NCBI GenBank assembly: GCA_900323505.1
Contig: OOIN01000043.1
Location: forward strand, 806,001 to 870,000
Origin: Ustilago trichophora
Taxonomy: Eukaryota > Basidiomycota > Ustilaginomycetes > Ustilaginales > Ustilaginaceae
Length of the DNA: 64,000 nt
Direction: 5' to 3'
Shown: positions 52,445-63,706 of the stretch, one piece after another
Layout of the letters: every line of letters begins with the position of its first letter
How positions within the stretch are numbered: the stretch's first letter is position 1
Program-made: the position numbers and the translations under genes
Notes under the pieces: generated by a model
What the model saw: only the letters and a program-made list of their open reading frames with translations
Database searches by the model: none
Told to the model about the DNA's origin: nothing

Positions 52445-53172
52445 GCTGAGGCGGGCAAACTTTTTAGTGATGGTTAATGCGTCGGATGGCCTTTCAGGAC
52501 TTTGGACAAACTGGTGGGAACTTGGACCCGGCGAAGAGAGTGGCGAGGAGCTAGAGAATGGATCAGGCTTTACAGGCTCTTTCAAGCCGGTAGACTGGGA
52601 TGAGGTTGTAGGCGTCGTGTTGGCGAATCTTGAAAGTAATCGTCCAGCCAGCTTACGCGAATGGACAACTACAGCCGCACAAAAGGGCCAGAAGCCAGGG
52701 ATGAGTCGAAGATGGAAGGAAGAATGATCGCAAGATACTTGCAACACGTCCAGAGACAGATCGCAAAGTCGCTGCGACGCTTTTTAGGAGCTTCGTGGTT
52801 GCCACGTTTACAGACCGTGGAACGGTCAAGATGAAATCGCAAATGAGAACTCGGCAAGACCGTGTCGAGACCTTGATACGATCTAGAAACGGTCGTAAAA
52901 AGGTTGGCCGACGTGACTGGCGCGTCCTAATGAAGTCTCGAGCAAAGTGGATGGGTTGGCACCAGAATGGCAACGAGATGTGGGTATGGAATGAAAGGTC
53001 GGAAACTTTGTTGAAGAGGTCGAAAATGAGGTCGTCGGAAGGATTTAGAGACAAATACTGCGAGACTTTGGTCAAGAGAGCAACCGCAGTTGTCGCCGTA
53101 GCTGAAATGGTCGAAGGAGATGAAGATGTCGTAGGAAGATGAGAAAAGCTGGTCAACAAAGGCAGTGCTTAC
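52445..53172 (-). other. Element A 5' leader
   Basis: About 730 bases between primer site and gag ATG. The gag frame is open through much of the proximal part, matching the upstream open stretch in B. Confidence 0.6.
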
Positions 53173-53194
53173 CGTTTCCGGGTTGGCCCCCCAA
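53173..53194 (-). other. Element A candidate primer binding site
   Basis: Same 22 bases as in element B, next to the 5' LTR. Confidence 0.55.
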
Positions 53195-53461
53195 TGTGAC
53201 GGAAAAGTTAGTTTGGTTGAATATAAGATGAGCGAAGAGTGAGGTTCGTTATGGTCAATGTATGCTAATTGAAGAGGAAGATGATGGTAGTATTCAAGCT
53301 AAGTGAAAATTTTTGATCAGGTCGTGATAAGCTCGACCTGTGCGCTACTCAGCTAACGCGCGGACCACCTGCACAAACGGCGATCAGCCGATTGTACCAA
53401 TTTGCCCGATCCAGGCCCAGCTCTCGGAACTCGGCAATGCTGAGCGCTGGATCCTGGGACA
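53195..53461 (-). repeat. 5' LTR of element A
   Basis: 267 bp; differs from 37788-38054 by four CpG transitions. Confidence 0.95.
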
Positions 53462-53511
53462 CCGCTGATGACAGCGAGGTTGCCAGCCTTGATGGCAGCA
53501 TGAGCCGACAT

Positions 53512-54316
53512 GGGTTGTGAATTAGTTGGCGTGATATGAGTGAAGGGAAGAAGTGATTGCGCCATGCCTGGGTGGATTCGGAGCTCGTGATGGTGAGAGG
53601 TTGAAGCCAAGGTATGTTTCAGCGGCTTCGCCACGGTAGCTTTCCACTCAAAGAATTGTCGCCGGCGGTTGAACTCATGTACAGCCAACTTCAGCTTTTT
53701 TGGTCCAACTACCTGCGGGAGTCTTGTCCCATGCAGCTGCTGTCTGGGAGCCAAACCTGACAAGGGTGGATAGCCGGTCCTGATTGAGTCTCTTGTACAA
53801 TAACGCAAACAGCAGCTTTGGACAGCATCTGGCCTATTTCTGCCCTTAAATTTGTGACAGCTTGGGCAACAGTGCCCTAGACTCACCAAGTTGGGGGAGA
53901 TCATTTGTTGAGCCCAGCTCGTACCTTGGATGGGCTGGTGTAAGCTTGCACTGAGATTCCTGCTTCCACACAGACTTACTATCCCGTGGACGTGAGACGC
54001 TGCTGCGTGTGCGAGATTTGGAGCAAGCTCTGCCTTCGGCTAATCTTGGCTCGACAAGAGTTGCGTTGCCAGCGCCATGTGGGTGGCAAAAGAAAGGGTC
54101 CGAGCCGCTGTCAAAGTGCACTCTTTTGCCTGAGAAAGGCTCCGATGAAGGCTGTTCGAGCTCATTGAAAGGAAAGGTGTGGGGCGGCCCATTGTCCTAC
54201 CTGCAGCCGCTTTGCATCGACAACGCCTTTGAGAGACCACCATCATCTTGCTCGAGTTCAAGATCTCGAAAAAAACCGGTTTGGCTACCGTCAAGGTCAA
54301 GACATAGGCTCACACC
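53512..54316. promoter_or_regulatory. Divergent promoter region of the SDR and ferric reductase pseudogenes
   Basis: 805 bases between the two head-to-head start codons. It contains no supportable gene. Any iron-responsive GATA sites would lie here; a few GATA/TATC words occur but are not distinctive. Confidence 0.45.
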
Positions 54317-57109
54317 ATGCAGAAAAGGCACGGCTCGCCAACGACGGCAGGTATCGGCCTGATACAAAACACTCGCACAGGCGACCCCTGGGCCGGTCAG
54401 CCCAAGTACAGCAAGGGCATCGTGACAACCATTTCGATCATCATCCTCATCTTTACGGTCATCTCTGTACACTCACGTTGGCGGCGACATCAGCACCAGC
54501 GCCACACAGCTGGTAACCACAGTGCCTATCCAAAAGCCCATGTTTCGAGCACAAGCAGACTCGCTCGGCCTGTCGCTGCCATGAGGATGCTCGCATATCG
54601 ACGTCTGCCTCCTTATCGGCTGGGCATTATCAATTTCCGTCTTCCCGTGCTTGGAGCTACGTTGGCACTGAGCGCGTTCATGCTCAGCTTTACAGTGTGG
54701 ACCTTTGTGGTGCAGCCCTACTATCGTGTCGATCGAAGCTTTGGCAGCCCTCCTCTTGCCTTGCGTTCGGGAATGATGGCCTTGGGTCTGATGCCATTCA
54801 TCTACATGTTGGGATCCAAGGTCAATGTCAGGGGTCGTGTGCCTGAGCTCGTATATCTAACACTGGAGCTTTCGCGAGATAAGAATGAGTTCAAGAATTA
54901 ACCTGTGGTGATTCTCGAACTGAGACTTAGGCTTGTGCCTCGCGTCGCCCGATCTCACCCAGTTCGGGGATTCCCGAGTCTGAGAATGAGACTGGTGTTC
55001 TCTCGACATCACTACGACTTTGAGAAAGGCCCTACTAAGATCTTCGAGCTCGACTAACTCCTGTGAACACTCTGTTCAGAGGCAATACGGCACGATGGGC
55101 TTAGCCATTGGAGTAAAGCTATATAACCAACCACTAGGGTCAAGCATGAGTGTTCTTGGTGCTCTCCAGTGGTCTTAGCCGTGGAGCAGCCTTGCTGTAT
55201 ATGGACTGGTTGAGGTTCCAGGCCCCAGTTGAGGTTCCGGCTGCAATTGAGGTGTCGCAGCGTCAGTGTAGGTGCTGACGATGTTCAAAGACAGGCTCTC
55301 CTATACTGAGGACAAGCACAGACTGTGAAAGGATTGCAAAGCGCTGCTATTGCAATTGGTACAACTGAGAGGGCTTACAAAGCGCAACTGAGAGGTATTC
55401 TTGATGTAACAACAGTAAAGAGTAGAGTGGATGAGCCCCGCTCATCACACTGCAAGTGAAGGATGAGTATATATAACCGTTCGGCCCAAGCTGAGTGCAC
55501 TCGACCTGCGTGTGTACCGAGCTCGGGCCTCCTGCCAGCATGCGACTTGCACATGTGGCTCTCCTATCAAACCATCAGGCCTGCTCGCCATCACAGATGG
55601 TGTCGAGCACCATGCCCTTCGATACCACCGAGTTGCACTACTCGAGACCAGTCGATTCGCGCTTTCCCGGCATCGCTTCCTGAGTTCGAGAATCCGACAT
55701 ACTAAATTCTCGAACTCAATTTGAGTTTGAGAGCCGAGTACGCGTCTTTCTTGAACTGGGACTTGTGTCCTGTAACAGTCAACTTCATCTCGCTCCTGAC
55801 AGGAGTCAGCCATGAAAAGCTTCAAGTATACCACCAGTGGCTGGCTCGCTTCATGCTGTTTCTTGCGACGGTCCACGCCATCCCTTTTATCCACCAGCCC
55901 TTGGCCGACCACGGAGCTGCCGGCTTGCGGGACAAGTTCTTCCTGGACAACATCAACACAACCGGCGTCGTCGCCTATGCCTGTCTCTTTGTTCTCTCCT
56001 TCGCAAGTCTTACAGGGATTCGCGAGAGGTGCTACGAGCTCTTCTTGCTTATTCATGTTCCAGTGGCAATCCTCTTCTTGGGATACATGTTTGTTCATTG
56101 CCAGGCTATGCTGACATTGTGGAGGTATCTCTGGGCCACTGCGGCCCTCTACATGCTTTCCGTGTTTTTGCGATTTGTTACCCAGCTTCAGCAGAACGGT
56201 TTCCTCTTGCTGGCAACATGTCGTGTTGAAGCGCTACCAAGCGGCGTGGCAAAGATGACCGTTGACTCGGCGATGCGCTGGAGACCCAGACAGCACGTCT
56301 TTGTGCGCTTCCCTGGACTGGTGCCGCTATCGGCACATCCTTTCACGATCGTCTCGATGCCGTCACCCAACGATCAGCAGCTGGTATTGAGGGTGGTGTT
56401 GATGGCCAAGGCCCGCAAAGGCCTCACAAAACGTCTTTATGATCAAGCCCTCCAGGCACAAGCTGACCTGGGCCTCAAAGGGAACGGGTTTGCCCTTTTG
56501 GCGATTCTAGATGGCCCGTATGGACAGGACGCCGGCATCGCAGGCCATGAGCAAGTTCTCTTGCTAGCAGGCAGCAGTGGCATCACATTTGTTCTTGCAT
56601 CGCTGCTGGAACTGTCCTGGCTGTGGCAGCAAAACTCAGCGGCAACCCAGAGCGTCCATCTCGTCTGGTCGATGCGAGATGCGCTCGCGCTCGAATGGGT
56701 CTGTCAGCACCTCGTGACGATCGCAGCGCTTGCGCCGCCAAATGCAGTGAAGGTGTCCATTTATGTCAGTGAAAGGGGCGCAGCATCGCAAGATCTTGGG
56801 CTGCCAACACAATGGGAGGTGCAATGGGGAATTCATCCCGATGCCGCCTTGGCAGTGAGGGACATGGCTCGAGAGGCTGCCACTTGTACTCAAGGAGACG
56901 TTGATATCAAGAAGGCGTCCCCCAGAGACTCCAGTGCAACCAAAGAGCGAGCAAAATGTTCCACTTCAGCATCCGTCGTTGTATGTGGACCTTCAGGCAT
57001 GGTTCACGACACCTCCAATGCGGTGGCAGGCCTCCAAGCCGACATTGTGCGCGGAAAGTTGGATGGTCTCCAGGACGTCTCTCTCATCACTGAGAGCTTT
57101 GGCTTCTAG
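54317..57109 (+). pseudogene. Ferric reductase gene split by an LTR-like insertion
   Basis: Starts at an ATG in context CACACC at 54317. Host parts are 54317-54825 and 55783-57109. With one copy of GTCAA the frame is continuous, for about 611 aa, the usual length for a fungal ferric/NADPH-oxidase-like reductase. Features: N-terminal membrane segments; SPPLALRSGMMALGLMPFI; after the break VNFISLLTGVSHEKLQVYHQWLARF and LATVHAIPF, then LLIHVPVAILFLGYMFVH, supplying the paired heme histidines; FAD motif HPFTIVSMP; NADPH motif LLLAGSSGITF; and VVVCGPSGMVHD near the end. The enzyme would reduce extracellular Fe(III) at the plasma membrane. As it stands the first part reads 23 codons into the insertion and stops. 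The insertion cannot be removed as a GT-AG intron without losing frame. Confidence 0.87.
54826..55777. mobile_element. 952-bp solo-LTR-like insertion
   Basis: Begins TGTCAGGGG and ends CTGTAACA, and is flanked by a perfect 5-bp duplication GTCAA (54821-54825 and 55778-55782). No coding capacity is seen. It holds a TATATATAA at 55468-55476. Ends and size fit a solo LTR of a family unrelated by sequence to A and B, whose LTRs are 267 and 253 bp. Orientation is unknown because both ends are TGT...ACA. Confidence 0.82.
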
Positions 57110-58374
57110 ATACTTCCCAATGCACCGGCCTATAATGCGGGAATATTACAGATCACTTGTTCCTACAGTACCATAGCGGATAGCAGACGAGGTTTCATTT
57201 GGGTTGGTGGCTGCTATGGTCCAAGTGAGCCGTCTGTAGCGTTCTTTGGAAGAAGCGGGGCTCCACCCTGACAAAGTCTAACATCGTAGCGAAAAGTGAA
57301 AGCGGAAAGTGGACGCGTGGCTTTTGTGAAACCGCGTCGTCAACTCAGCATCTACACACTCCTCTTCTGCCTCTTAGGGGAGGCCCTAGTTCGAATTCCT
57401 TAGAAAATGGTGCCATTCGGTGGATCACGATTACAAAAAGGAGGCATGGCCACCATCGCGATGAATACAATTTTGAAATCACGACTGAGCCATTCTGAAG
57501 ACGCGTAGTGGCTGGATTCAAAAACAAAGCGGAAGAGTGCGGATCGTTTTTGTTCCCACAAGGCTCTGTCCTAGAGCCTGGAAGGAAAAATTTGCGCAGT
57601 TGGCCTGTATGTGGACAGTCGACTCAGCTTTGGTATATATAGACAAGGTCTCTCAGCGGGCATCCCCCCGAATTCGAATTCGAATTTTCCGCCTTTCCTT
57701 CTCACCACATCCATCCGCCCGACACTCAGTCTACGCGACAACTGCTGCTCTCACCCCACCTTGCAAGCTTGTTTCCGCTCATCATCAGCAGTACAGCTTG
57801 TTCGCTGCATCTTCTTGACCTTCAACGCTCTTGAAGTTGCATCCGCACGTCGTCCGAAGGATATCAGCACCATCCAAGGCTTGCTTGCAGCTTTACCTGC
57901 GTCTTCTCGAACGAAGAGGTCTTGACTGACTCATCTTCGACCTGAACCGCCTGTTGCTCCTTCGACGTCAGCATCACCGCTTCCCTCTTCGGGATCAGTA
58001 GCATCAACTAGTCTGTTTGTCGACGGTGACATCGTTGTGCTTGGAGCCCTTTTGCTTTGACGATCACCTTCGCTGTTGATTGTCATCTTCGCGAGGGATT
58101 TCTCTTCGACACACGACCTTTCTTTTCTTCAATCGCAATCCTCCAAAACTTCTGCCATTTTCGGCCCCTCTGTGCGACTCGGCCCTCATTCCGCTTCCGC
58201 TCAGCATCTCCTTTGTGATACCAGTTCCCATCGTGTTTGACGTCTTACGACTTCAGCATCGACTCAGTGCATCCACCTGCTTCGCAACACGCACTCTACC
58301 GCACATCTCGACGCCCTCACTCTTCATCGGTTCATCCCTCGCCTTTCCTTCTTCGCTTATTTCCGAGTTTCATC
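57110..58374. promoter_or_regulatory. Promoter and long pyrimidine-rich leader of the TBP gene
   Basis: 1.27 kb. A TATA box candidate (57634-57641) is followed by a triple GAATTC-like run near 57670 and then about 680 bases of CT-rich sequence typical of a fungal leader. An intron in the leader is possible but not assigned. Confidence 0.5.
57634..57641 (+). promoter_or_regulatory. TATA box candidate upstream of tbp
   Basis: TATATATA about 735 bases before the TBP start codon, ahead of a CT-rich leader. Confidence 0.4.
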
Positions 58375-59282
58375 ATGGCTTTCGGAGGTGTCGCTCTGCC
58401 TGGTTCGGGCAACTCTGCCAACAACGCAGCTAACGCCAAGGGTAGTGCCAACACCGGCGCCCTCACCAAAGTCAATGGCGCAGGTGATGACGACAAGAAG
58501 GTTGCCAATACCGGCAAGGATGCCAGTTTAGAACAAGGCCTCTCGAGTGTACACGGTATCGTGCCCACGTTGCAGTGAGTATATTTCCTTCCCCTCTTCA
58601 TGCGCTCCGGCCCGTCGATGCACCTTGTTGGTCTTCGTCATTGGCGTCGGTCTGCGTGATGCATGGCACGCTGGTGCTTGCTGAGGGCTCCATACATTCA
58701 GTTGAGCAATCATGTTGACGCTTTGAGCCGTGATTCCCTCCTCGCTACCTTGCCATACGCAGAAACATTGTCGCCACCGTCAACCTGGAGGTGCGTTTGG
58801 ATTTGAAGACCATTGCACTCCACGCACGCAATGCCGAGTATAATCCCAAGCGTTTCGCCGCCGTCATCATGCGTATCCGCGAGCCCAAGACCACAGCACT
58901 CATCTTCGCCTCAGGCAAGATGGTGGTCACTGGTGCCAAGTCGGAGGACGACAGTCGTCTCGCCAGTCGAAAGTACGCACGTATCATTCAGAAGCTCGGT
59001 TTTGAGGCCAAGTTCAGCGAGTTCAAGATCCAGAACATTGTCGGATCGTGCGACGTGCGCTTCCCCATTCGTCTCGAGGGTCTCGCCTACAGCCACGGTG
59101 TCTACTCGTCGTACGAGCCCGAGCTGTTCCCTGGTCTGATCTACCGCATGGTCAAGCCCAAGGTCGTGCTTCTCATCTTTGTGTCAGGCAAGATCGTGCT
59201 CACCGGTGCCAAGGTTCGAGAAGAGATTTACCAGGCGTTCAATCTCATCCTACCTGTATTGGCCGAGTTCCGCAAACCCTGA
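58375..59282 (+). CDS. tbp: TATA-binding protein (TBP)
   Basis: Two exons, 58375-58574 and 58763-59282, with a 188-nt GTGAGT...CAG intron (58575-58762), giving 239 aa. The N-terminal 65 residues are Ala/Gly/Asn/Lys-rich and species-specific. The saddle core follows from [15 protein letters not shown] and contains two direct repeats: [20 protein letters not shown]...[16 protein letters not shown], and [20 protein letters not shown]...[15 protein letters not shown]. The core is close to universal eukaryotic TBP, including [18 protein letters not shown]. It nucleates Pol I, II and III initiation complexes in the nucleus. The intron falls exactly between the variable N-terminus and the core. Confidence 0.97.
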
Positions 59283-60063
59283 TACTTTCAAATTACCCAC
59301 CATATCTTAGCAGCATCAACCTACCCACCTACCCACCTATCCTCAGCAACAGCAGTCTTAGCAGCATTCAACGAACCCGCAGCCTAACAGCTGTCTTCGG
59401 CTCGACGTCGGGCAGCATGGCTGAGTGGCATCGTTCATTCCTTCCTCTTCTTCCCTTTTTCCGCGCGCGACTTGTCCGATCGCACGATCCCAGATCATCA
59501 CTTTTGTTTTGTGCTCCACGGAACGTTGGCTGTCGCATCTTTTGGGATTCCAACACACGCCTCTTCCCCATCATCTCTCCTTCAGCGCTTGTCATCATCA
59601 TCATGTTACATTACAAAAAACCATTCCAACCAAAATTGTACTAGTACCGCTCTTCATTCTTGCAATCGCAATTTCCACTGTGTTGTCGATGTGACGCACA
59701 TCAGACTCTTTCGAGGATGTGCATTCTCAGATGTCGTCAGGTCAAGTGAAACGAAGGATCTTTGGCTGCGAGTATGGCGCGGTAGGCTTCACTCGGGTGT
59801 GACCAGCTTGGGACGGGTGGAGACACTTTTTGACGCTGACGAGCCATCTGCTCACTCTGTGTTGATGCAGTGCATTAAGCATAGTCAAACGCCATGCAGT
59901 AGCTCGACACCCTCACTCACCGCAAGTGACCTCTCCTGCCCGGCTCTCACAGCAAAAGCAACGAAAACGAGCAAGGTAGATAATGCATTGTCTAAGGTTA
60001 CACACAAAGTACAGAAGGGAAGAAATCTGGAAGCAGGGTGGATGGTCTTTCTGTTGGAATGGT
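59283..60063. other. Convergent 3' region of tbp and the CFIm25 gene
   Basis: 781 bases between converging genes; presumed 3' untranslated regions, no gene seen. Confidence 0.45.
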
Positions 60064-60986
<923 letters not shown>

Positions 60987-61861
60987 AGTGTTTTGTCGGC
61001 AGAGAGATGTTGGCTTGACCGGAGAAGCGCCTATGAGTTCCTCGAAAGGGCTTTGAATGACGAGACAAGATGTTACGGGCGGGGCGGTGTCCTACGAGGC
61101 GCTGCACTGGTAGATGCTTTGTTGATTCAGCACGCGGTGGTCTTGGAGATGCAGAGACAGAAAAGAAGCATATGCAAACATGCGGAGCACTTTTGTCGAG
61201 TGAACCCTTCGCGACTTTCATCAACGCAATGCTTATGTAAGCACATAAGGATCAAAATGTTAGACCATTGTCCGACTCGAAAGCTACTTTTTTCATTTCA
61301 GTCGGCAAGCGCATCTTCGTCAACTTCGTTCGTCGTGTCAGTGCGGTCGTACGGGATTCCAATTCTGATCGTCACTACAGTAAGTGACTCTTGGCTCAGA
61401 AATGATGAACTCCGAACAAACGAGAGCGAGATGGCTAGAGCATGACCAGAGGATGGCGTAGCAAAAGGGCGAGGAGCTGGCTACCAAAAGAAAATATATT
61501 CCGAAACGGGAAAGGCGAGGATTAAAAAAAAAAAAAAAGTTGTGCGCAAATATCTATGACGAAAGAGCGAGAGGTGCAGGCTTCGAAAGTCGGACACGCA
61601 AAAATGCACGTCGCGACGCCCTCTATGTCTGCTTGGCTGCCGCGTCCCTTGTGGAGGCGGGGCTGTCAAAAAAGCTCGCACACACACTCGCACACCACAC
61701 CCACTCACATGCATCCATCCATCCGCTTTCATCTGCGATATCCATCCATCCGCTCGCCCGATTCCCTTTGTCCTCTCTCCAATCCATCCACGGCTCAACG
61801 GACCCTTCCTCCTTCCTCCCCACATCCATTGCCCCCATCTCCTCCGTCTCGTAATCAAGAC
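60987..61861. promoter_or_regulatory. Divergent promoter region of CFIm25 and SAP-like membrane protein genes
   Basis: 875 bases. It includes an A15 run near 61524 and CATC-repeat leader sequence at about 61709-61756 just before the downstream gene. A long plus-strand open frame crossing from the CFIm25 gene is a shadow. Confidence 0.45.
61709..61756. repeat. (CATC)n short tandem repeats in the leader
   Basis: Two clusters of ATCCATCCATCCGCT separated by 17 bases, a small duplicated unit in the 5' leader. Confidence 0.6.
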
Positions 61862-63195
61862 ATGTCGTCCACTCCGTTCAAAGGCTCGCTCAAGGCCAAG
61901 CGCAAGGGTGAACTCACCGAGATCGCCCAGGCTCTCGGCATCGGTCTTGACCAGTCCGAGAAGAAGGAGGAACTCGAGGACCTCATCCGCGAACACCTCA
62001 TCAGTCACAAGAGCCAATACTCTAGCAACGAGAACTTCAAGGGCCTTATCGACAGCCTCGACTCTGCCGGCCGCCGCCGCTCTGCCCGCTCGAGCAGCGT
62101 TAATGGAAACGCGTAAGTATCGGTGACCAGTTAGCCTCAAGCTCTTGTGTGGCCTTTTGTGTCTCGCTGCACACGCCCAGCGTTGGAATTTCACACTGAC
62201 GTATTCTTCTTGTCTTTGCTGTGATCGCTTCTTCTACGACCCGTTTTGTTCCCATCGACAGCGACTCGGACACTTCGGACTCTCCCGAAGCCTCGGTGCG
62301 TTCGCCTCGCAAGCACTCGCAGCGCCCTTCCAACCTCGGCACCCCTTCGACTCCGTTCAACGCCATCCCCACCAGTGCTTCGGACCTCGCCACCACCGTC
62401 AAGCAGCGCGGCCTCAAGGCACGCAAGTCTCTCGACAAGCTGGTCGACACCATCTCTGGCAATGCCCGATCCACAGCCAACGAGCTGACAAGCGAGGTAC
62501 AGGATGCCCAACAGGAAGTGGCTGCAAGCCTGCACGCTGTTCAGGGCGAGGCTACCAAGCGCTACCGCAAGGTCAAACAGGAGGGCCACAAGGTCTTTGT
62601 GCGAGCTCGCACTTGGCTCAGCGACTCCAAGAACCTCGTTCGCCTCCTCGTCGCTTTCGAGGGTATCCTCTTGGTCCTCGCTACGCTTCCTACCACCTAC
62701 GTCGAGCTCGGCAGCCGTGGTCCTCAGATCCCCGTCATCAACCCCAAGTCTGGCATCAACGGCTACCTCCCTCACTGGGCCATCACGCTACCCGACCCGC
62801 GCGGTTTGATCAGCTTTGACTTCTACCGACCTCTCGTTCTGTGGGCCGTCTACAGTGTTTTGGTGCCCCTCGCCGTGGCTCATCTTGTGACGTTCGACCG
62901 CCGCGCTCAGCCTTCGGCCCACTCTTTCCTGTTGGCACGCCTCTCAGCCCTCTTCTTCCTGGCTCGCGTTTTGCCCAACAGCACCCTGATCGCTCTCGGT
63001 CTCCCTTCGCCTGCCGTGCTGGGCGTCGCTGCTGGCGAGGTTCCCGAGTCGACCCTGATCCGAGGCTTGCGCTCGCTCTTTTCGTATGACTACGTCCTTG
63101 CCCACCTCGGCGTCGACTTGCAGATCTGGGCCACCGCTACTGTATTCGGCTTTTCTCAGTACGAGTCCATCGCTGTGCGCCCTCGTGCCGCCTAA
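61862..63195 (+). CDS. Uncharacterised membrane protein with SAP/HeH-like N-terminus
   Basis: Two exons, 61862-62112 and 62262-63195, with a 149-nt GTAAGT...CAG intron (62113-62261), giving 394 aa. I do not recognise an orthologue by name. Residues about 8-48 (KAKRKGELTEIAQALGIGLD and onward to LIREHL) look like a SAP/HeH helix-extension-helix, a DNA-binding fold also found at the N-terminus of inner nuclear membrane proteins Src1/Heh1. A Ser/Asp-rich linker follows. Then comes a long amphipathic helical region (about 140-200) with many Ala, Glu and Lys, and four or five hydrophobic segments from LVRLLVAFEGILLVLATLP near 210 to the C-terminus. An inner nuclear membrane or ER location is inferred. 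Alternatives are a mitochondrial or lipid-droplet protein. Confidence 0.75.
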
Positions 63196-63706
63196 GGAGG
63201 AGACTTTGCGCAAAGATGCGCTGTAGCAGGGGCGACTCTGCTCCAAACTGTATTCTCATCGTACCGTATACTTATCTCCACTTGCTCTGCTTCTCCACCG
63301 TTTGATTACGAGATACCCGACAGTCCGCTTCCTCTTCTAGAGCTCGCCGGGGAGGAGGAGGCGATGCGATAGCCTGCATTCCGCTTCGACATCATATCTC
63401 CGACTTCTATTTTGGTCGTGTCTTCCTCCCCTTTTGTGCCATGCTTCTTGCGTCTCCGCCTGCTTTCATCATGTGCTCCCCTTGTGTCGAGGCTTCCAGT
63501 CTCTCTTGTATGTATTAGGATCTTCTGCCGTTTTCAATACCGATTCGCCTGCTTCTTTTGAACTCGCTGTGACCCTTCTTCCATCCCGAATACGAACATG
63601 GACACGACTTCAATGTGCAAGGCTGAGGTGTTATGTGAGGCGAACTGATGAATGGTGTTTTGCCAGGACAAGTCTAATTTCCATGCAGGTAATCTGTAAG
63701 ATGAGA
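63196..63706. other. Spacer after the SAP-like gene
   Basis: 511 bases; presumed 3' untranslated region, nothing else supported. Confidence 0.4.

Larger units (their letters stand above)
37788..53461 (-). mobile_element. Outer Ty3/gypsy-like LTR retrotransposon A (interrupted by element B)
   Basis: Bounded by two 267-bp LTRs and flanked by the direct repeat CCGC (37784-37787 and 53462-53465). Transcribed on the minus strand: 5' LTR at 53195-53461, candidate primer site, gag, pol, 3' LTR at 37788-38054. Without the nested element B it would be about 7.8 kb. The order protease, reverse transcriptase, RNase H, integrase marks the Ty3/gypsy (Metaviridae) group. Gag has an in-frame stop and is cut by B; pol has an early stop compared with B. 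The LTRs differ at 4 of 267 positions, all CpG transitions, so this copy is older than B and probably dead. Confidence 0.95.
36904..53511 (-). pseudogene. Short-chain dehydrogenase/reductase gene split by nested retrotransposons
   Basis: Host sequence is 53511-53466, then, after the 15.7-kb insertion, 37787-37463 and 37387-36904 with a 75-nt GTAAGT...CAG intron (37462-37388). Counting one copy of the 4-bp target duplication, the host exons total 855 nt, so the frame would be intact for a protein of 284 aa. The break falls inside the glycine-rich NAD(P)-binding motif (SGGASGIG). Other SDR marks remain: NAGVGG, NTGSK with the catalytic Ser, and YNVSK with the Tyr and Lys. The substrate is unknown. 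The insertion is in a coding exon, because the codons on each side join directly. The allele should be null unless the 37-kb side is translated alone. It is head to head with a broken ferric reductase. Confidence 0.88.

Noticed and set aside
37784..53465. Retrotransposon nest lying harmlessly in an SDR intron.
   Set aside because: The codons on both sides join directly to the conserved glycine motif, with no splice sites at the junction, so the insertion is in coding sequence.
54821..55778. The ferric reductase gap as a normal intron (GTCAAT...AACAG).
   Set aside because: Removing it as GT-AG takes out 958 nt and shifts the frame, whereas removing the element plus one GTCAA copy (957 nt) restores the conserved KVNFISLLTG. 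The perfect target duplication and TGT...ACA ends fit an insertion.
57380..57405. TAGTTCGAATTCC resembling a tRNA B box.
   Set aside because: No complementary T stem or cloverleaf around it.
57662..57690. Tandem GAATTC-like palindromes before the TBP leader.
   Set aside because: Only three short units; too little to call a regulatory array.
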